Shown piece by piece: positions 20,992 through 21,640 of a stretch of 21,640 nucleotides of DNA. This DNA is from Clostridiales bacterium UBA3277 (GTDB taxonomy: Bacteria; Bacillota; Clostridia; Oscillospirales; Oscillospiraceae): positions 1 to 21,640 of the forward strand of contig DETX01000061.1 of NCBI GenBank assembly GCA_002362145.1, given 5' to 3'. The position numbers and the translations under genes were made by a program. Below the pieces are notes generated by a model. It had not been told where the DNA came from. It worked only from the letters and a program-made list of their open reading frames with translations, and ran no database searches. The stretch's first letter is position 1. The number at the start of each line of letters is the position of its first letter.

Positions 20992-21640
20992 TTATTTTGC
21001 CTTTTCGGCATCCAGCTTGTCCAGCAGATCCCAGACGCCCAGCATATACTGGATGCCCAATGCCCGGTCGTACTTGCCGTAGCCGGGGCGGCAGGTGCCG
21101 GGGCCCTCCTCCCAGAGCTGACGGCCATGGTCTGGACGGATGTAGCCCTCCCAGCCGGCGTCGTGGTAGGCCCGGAGAATGTCGATGATGCCGGTCTCGC
21201 CGCAGCAGTCCCGATGGGCGGCCTCGGAGAAGTCGCCGTTTTCGAAGTGGTGAATGTTGCGGATGTGGGCAAAGGCAATCCGGTCGGCGTGCTTTTTCAC
21301 GATCTCGGCACAGTTGTTGGCGGGATTGGCGTTGAGGCTGCCGGTACACAGGGTCAGGCAGTTGCAGGGATGGTCAACCATTTTTAAGAGCTTGTCGCAG
21401 GCGGCCTCGTCCACCATCAGCCGGGGCAGTCCGAAGATGTCCCATGGGGGATCGTCCATGTGAATGGCCATCTTGATGCCGCATTCCTCGCAGGTGGGCA
21501 TCAGGGCTTCCAGGAAGTAGCGTAGGTTCTCCCACAGCATATCCTTGGTCACAGGGGCGTAGGCCTTGAACAGCTCGTCCAGCTTGGCCATCCGCTCCGG
21601 CTCCCAGCCGGGGAAGGTCATGTTGTACTTCTCAGTGAAG
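20992..21640 (-). CDS. uxuA: Mannonate dehydratase, C-terminal part (cut by window edge)
   Basis: The last 215 or so residues of mannonate dehydratase (about 350 residues when complete), which converts D-mannonate to 2-keto-3-deoxygluconate in hexuronate breakdown in the cytoplasm. Family landmarks are KMAIHMDDPPWDIFGLPR, CNCLTLCTGSL, ADRIAFAHIRN and GYIRPDHGRQLW; the His, Cys and Asp in these motifs form the metal site and active centre. The TIM-barrel end is intact to the stop at 20992. The frame stays open past the ATG at 21619-21621 to the window edge as FTEKYN, so that ATG is internal. It converges on the TetR gene and is unrelated to it by context; other uronate genes would be expected to the right. 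Confidence 0.93.
   Translation of the reverse strand, partial: FTEKYNMTFPGWEPERMAKLDELFKAYAPVTKDMLWENLRYFLEALMPTCEECGIKMAIHMDDPPWDIFGLPRLMVDEAACDKLLKMVDHPCNCLTLCTGSLNANPANNCAEIVKKHADRIAFAHIRNIHHFENGDFSEAAHRDCCGETGIIDILRAYHDAGWEGYIRPDHGRQLWEEGPGTCRPGYGKYDRALGIQYMLGVWDLLDKLDAEKAK

Overview
The window looks like chromosomal DNA from a GC-rich Clostridia member, most likely Oscillospiraceae-like (the Oscillibacter/Lawsonibacter/Flavonifractor neighbourhood). The case rests on high-GC coding sequence, strong GGAGG-type ribosome binding sites, clean sigma-A promoters with 17-bp spacers, TTG/GTG starts, a SleB-type wall hydrolase, and a BFD-type FAD oxidoreductase together with a DUF1667 protein. 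Taxonomy is inferred from style and gene content only. No IS element, CRISPR array, rRNA gene or phage gene is visible.

Region 1 (1-280): two copies of the 5' part of a tRNA-Pro gene on the minus strand. One runs off the left edge. The other is an orphan half-tRNA ending at the anticodon loop, with a good promoter in front of it. About 150 bp containing 10-bp direct repeats lies between them, which suggests an attachment-site scar.

Region 2 (280-5425): cell-surface functions. These are a GT2 glycosyltransferase (-), a TraX-family membrane protein (+), a GNAT acetyltransferase and a repeat-bearing VanY-type D,D-carboxypeptidase (both -), and a GT4 glycolipid-type glycosyltransferase (+). Divergent promoters and hairpin terminators mark the transcription units.

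Region 3 (5464-9629): a three-gene unit of a membrane-anchored NTF2-like protein, a NAGPA phosphodiester glycosidase and a divergent Lgt-like membrane protein. It is followed by an exported C39-like/SleB two-domain protein with its own promoter and terminator.

Region 4 (9785-13440): a tightly packed lipid operon of PlsY-like acyltransferase, GT28 diacylglycerol glucosyltransferase-like protein, a protein resembling a radical SAM enzyme that has lost its cluster motif, and a patatin-like phospholipase. Genes overlap or nearly touch. With the GT4 at 4225 this suggests a glycolipid or phospholipid remodelling set.

Region 5 (13448-20948): a minus-strand glycerol/glycerol-3-phosphate-type oxidation operon, divergent from a TetR regulator. 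In transcription order it holds a BON-like + FAD oxidoreductase + BFD protein, an NAD(P)/FAD oxidoreductase, a DUF1667 protein, an FGGY kinase and an AGPS-like FAD oxidase. The kinase is frameshifted in a G-run. A textbook promoter and an 18-bp palindrome in the leader suggest TetR control.

Region 6 (20992-21640): the C-terminal part of mannonate dehydratase (uxuA), cut by the window edge.
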